Below are positions 62,297 to 64,000 of a DNA stretch of 64,000 nucleotides, one piece after another. This DNA is from Terrimonas ginsenosidimutans (GTDB taxonomy: Bacteria > Bacteroidota > Bacteroidia > Chitinophagales > Chitinophagaceae). Location: the NCBI RefSeq assembly GCF_022012415.1, contig NZ_JAKLTR010000011.1, positions 1 through 64,000 on the forward strand, read 5' to 3'. The notes under the pieces were generated by a model that did not search any database, was not told the origin of the DNA, and was given only the letters and a program-made list of their open reading frames with translations. Each line of letters starts with the position of its first letter. The first letter of the stretch is position 1. A program made the translations under genes and the position numbers.

Positions 62297-62337
62297 AAAA
62301 AGCCCATGCAAGAACATCTTACATGGGCTTTTTTTAT
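62297..62337 (-). terminator. Terminator between lipoprotein gene and hydrolase operon
   Basis: AAAAAGCCCATG pairs perfectly (12 bp) with CATGGGCTTTTT around a 13-base loop; runs of T follow on both strands. It ends the minus-strand lipoprotein gene (62378) upstream of the hydrolase operon. Confidence 0.92.
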
Positions 62338-62377
62338 CTACAGGGGAGGGATTAACTCATTCTGTCCGTTTCGGGAT

Positions 62378-62899
62378 TTATAAATTTTTTATCCAGGATA
62401 TGTGAACGCCGACGGTGCAGTCATCCGCACAATTGAGATAATAATAGCCACTGCTGGAGATCATTCCTTGATTGTTCGCTTCAAAAAAATTCGCGGCCCC
62501 CGCTCTTTTGACCAGCCAGTCATTTTTTGCCAGATGATAGATCTCGTCAAGTGTTCGTATGGGATACCCGGCAGTGTGCGTATTTAATGTATTTTCATTT
62601 TCCTGCCATTCCTCGGCTACTAATACATTTGATAAAATGCCAACGACATAGCGTTTTATAACACAATCCCTGTTAGTTACGCGCCCGGCGCGAACAGTGA
62701 TGGTAGTCTGAACGCTGGAGCCGGTCCAGGACGACTGCAATACCTGGTACTGGTATGAATTATTTGAACTTTTTTTAAAGTCGAGAAATGCCGAATAACT
62801 CCGCATATACTCTATTCCGTGGTCTGTGTTATCTTTACTGCATCCTGTAATACAAAGAGCTGATAGCAATGTGATAAAGAACATCAGGCGTATTTTCAT
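62378..62899 (-). CDS. Small lipoprotein of unknown function
   Basis: A 173-residue lipoprotein; lipobox cysteine in LLSALCITGCSKDNTD. The mature part is short beta strands with no familiar block (YSAFLDFKKSSNNSYQYQVL, TITVRAGRVTNRDCVIKRYV, YYYLNCADDCTVGVHISWI). The ATG at 62899 is set by the signal peptide. It is a single-gene unit ended by a bidirectional terminator. Confidence 0.7.
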   Translation of the reverse strand: MKIRLMFFITLLSALCITGCSKDNTDHGIEYMRSYSAFLDFKKSSNNSYQYQVLQSSWTGSSVQTTITVRAGRVTNRDCVIKRYVVGILSNVLVAEEWQENENTLNTHTAGYPIRTLDEIYHLAKNDWLVKRAGAANFFEANNQGMISSSGYYYLNCADDCTVGVHISWIKNL

Positions 62900-62964
62900 A
62901 TCAGGGAAGTTTGTATAAACGGCCTGACAAAGGTTTTTGGTTGACCGTTGCATATATACAAAAA

Positions 62965-62993
62965 AATGGAAATCACGCATGGTGATTTCCATT
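62965..62993 (-). terminator. Terminator after the chloroperoxidase-like hydrolase gene
   Basis: AATGGAAATCAC pairs perfectly with GTGATTTCCATT around a five-base loop; on the minus strand a T-run follows. It lies 40 bases after the minus-strand stop codon at 63034. Confidence 0.9.
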
Positions 62994-63033
62994 CAGGGTT
63001 TGTTCTTCCTTTTTAGGACAAAAGGATATTATG

Positions 63034-63855
63034 TTATGATTTAATGAACGCCAGTATGTCTGCGTTGATCGTTGCTGCTTCCGTGGTTGGCATACCGTGC
63101 GGAAAGCCAGGATAGGAAATAAGCTTACCATTCTTTAATATCTTCGCTGCAACGGGAGCTGAAATATTATAGGGGACGATCTGGTCATCTTCTCCATGCA
63201 ATACAAGTACGGGAAGGGTGACTGCTTTCAGGTCTTCAGTGAAGTCCGTTTCAGAGAAAACTTTTACGCAATCATAATGTGCTTTGATGCTACCCATCAT
63301 CGCCTGGCGCCACCAGTTGTCTCTTATTCCCTGTGAAGCCTGTGCGCCGGGCCTGTTATAACCATAGAACGGAATAGTGAAGTCCTCAAAATATTGCTGG
63401 CGTCTTGTTGCAGTATTTTCGCGGATCTCATCGAATACGGAAAGAGGCACACCGTCCGGATTGCTGTCTTTTTTGATCATCACGGGGGTGACGGCACTGA
63501 TCAGAACAGCTTTTGCAACGCGATCCTTTCCATATTTTGACACATAACGGATCACTTCGCCGCCGCCGGTAGAGTGCCCAACATGGATCGCGTTCTTAAG
63601 GTCAAGCGCTGATGCGAGTTCTGCAACGTCCGCTGCATAAGTATCCATATCATGACCTACCGGTGTCTGGGAAGATCTTCCGTGTCCGCGGCGATCATGA
63701 GCGATCACCCGGAATCCCTGGCTCAGGAAGAACATCATTTGTGCGTCCCAGTCATCTCCCGACAATGGCCAGCCGTGATGGAATACAATTGGTTGTCCGG
63801 TGCCCCAGTCTTTGTAATAAATTTCAGTTCCGTCTTTTACTGTGATTTTGCTCAT
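63034..63855 (-). CDS. Alpha/beta-hydrolase, non-haem chloroperoxidase/arylesterase type
   Basis: A 273-residue cytoplasmic hydrolase. QPIVFHHGWPLSGDDWDAQM and VIAHDRRGHGRSSQT are the family blocks. Ser 95 in HVGHSTGGGEVIRYV, an acid in VLHGEDDQIVPY and His in YPGFPHGMPTTE complete the triad. Close in pattern to cofactor-free haloperoxidases and arylesterases that perhydrolyse or hydrolyse esters. It lies 38 bases after a DsbA-like gene reading the same way, so the two may be co-transcribed. Confidence 0.95.
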   Translation of the reverse strand: MSKITVKDGTEIYYKDWGTGQPIVFHHGWPLSGDDWDAQMMFFLSQGFRVIAHDRRGHGRSSQTPVGHDMDTYAADVAELASALDLKNAIHVGHSTGGGEVIRYVSKYGKDRVAKAVLISAVTPVMIKKDSNPDGVPLSVFDEIRENTATRRQQYFEDFTIPFYGYNRPGAQASQGIRDNWWRQAMMGSIKAHYDCVKVFSETDFTEDLKAVTLPVLVLHGEDDQIVPYNISAPVAAKILKNGKLISYPGFPHGMPTTEAATINADILAFIKS

Positions 63856-63893
63856 GGTTAATGTTTTTTGATGTGTTGAAAATTGAGTTGACT

Positions 63894-64000
63894 TTATATT
63901 TCAGAGATAGGTGAAAGCGCAGCTCTGAGCAGATTCAGCACATCTGCTGCGTCCCCATCGAATTTTTTTCCATTGATAAAGAAAGTCGGTGTTCCGTTCA
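63894..64000 (-). CDS. Partial DsbA-like thioredoxin-fold protein (C-terminus)
   Basis: The last 35 codons of a gene cut by the window edge. NGTPTFFINGKKFDGDAADV is the cis-proline block of DsbA/FrnE-type oxidoreductases, and LLRAALSPISEI ends the protein. The stop codon is TAA at 63894-63896. The active-site CxxC and N-terminus lie outside the window. Confidence 0.8.
   Translation of the reverse strand, partial: NGTPTFFINGKKFDGDAADVLNLLRAALSPISEI

Noticed and set aside
1-64000. tRNA, rRNA or riboswitch genes
   Set aside because: Nothing with cloverleaf or known riboswitch conservation was recognised by eye on either strand.

Overview
The window comes from a Bacteroidota chromosome, most likely Chitinophagaceae (Chitinophaga/Niastella-like; the genus is inference). 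The evidence is a SusC/SusD pair with its own ECF sigma and FecR anti-sigma factor, several TlpA-type thioredoxins, LytS/LytTR pairs, a two-component-propeller sensor kinase, a type IX secretion cargo protein, many lipoproteins, and almost no Shine-Dalgarno sequences. I see no tRNA, rRNA, CRISPR array or intact insertion sequence.

Left part (1-16 kb). After an isolated unknown gene comes a polysaccharide-utilisation locus: ECF sigma (1067), FecR (1718), SusC (2982), SusD (6322), a LamG surface lipoprotein (7893), a glucoamylase-fold lipoprotein resembling GH144 beta-1,2-glucanases (8881) and a secreted esterase (10292). The sigma/FecR/SusC-with-STN set implies trans-envelope induction by the glycan. 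Then follow a small SRPBCC protein, an unknown secreted protein and a three-GAF sigma-54 activator (12898).

Middle (15.6-31.8 kb). An AraC/dihydroflavonol-reductase operon diverges from an NmrA-like gene across a region with paired TTCACT/AGTGAA dyads. Next are a bestrophin channel, YciI and DoxX proteins, a secreted esterase, an AAA+ fragment without a P-loop, two Cys-rich small proteins, a DUF1801 protein, a TlpA protein, a LytS/LytTR pair and an AHSA1 protein. From 28.4 to 29.2 kb there is a large imperfect palindrome built from two inverted copies of a hairpin-rich unit, with perfectly matching 53-bp segments. An SDR and an AraC regulator follow.

Right part (32-64 kb). This holds envelope and signalling genes: a TPR-TlpA protein, a large unknown exported TPR protein, two retropepsin-like proteases, a propeller histidine kinase with a LytTR regulator divergent from a T9SS cargo protein, a TlpA lipoprotein, a Crp/Fnr regulator, a PIN protein, an atypical SDR, a DinB protein and a beta-lactamase-fold hydrolase. 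A frameshifted relic of a membrane protein with a HEFTH motif lies at 53.5-54.1 kb. An XRE-TM/CPBP/protease operon, two small lipocalin-like proteins and a run of three exported RICIN proteins ending in an astacin metallopeptidase follow. The last block is a tightly overlapping hydrolase/ECF sigma/membrane protein operon, an unknown lipoprotein, a chloroperoxidase-like hydrolase and the C-terminus of a DsbA-like protein cut by the window edge.

Start codons were moved inward where a signal peptide, domain boundary, terminator or 4-nt overlap argued for it. Functions rest on motif recognition by eye, not on database searches.
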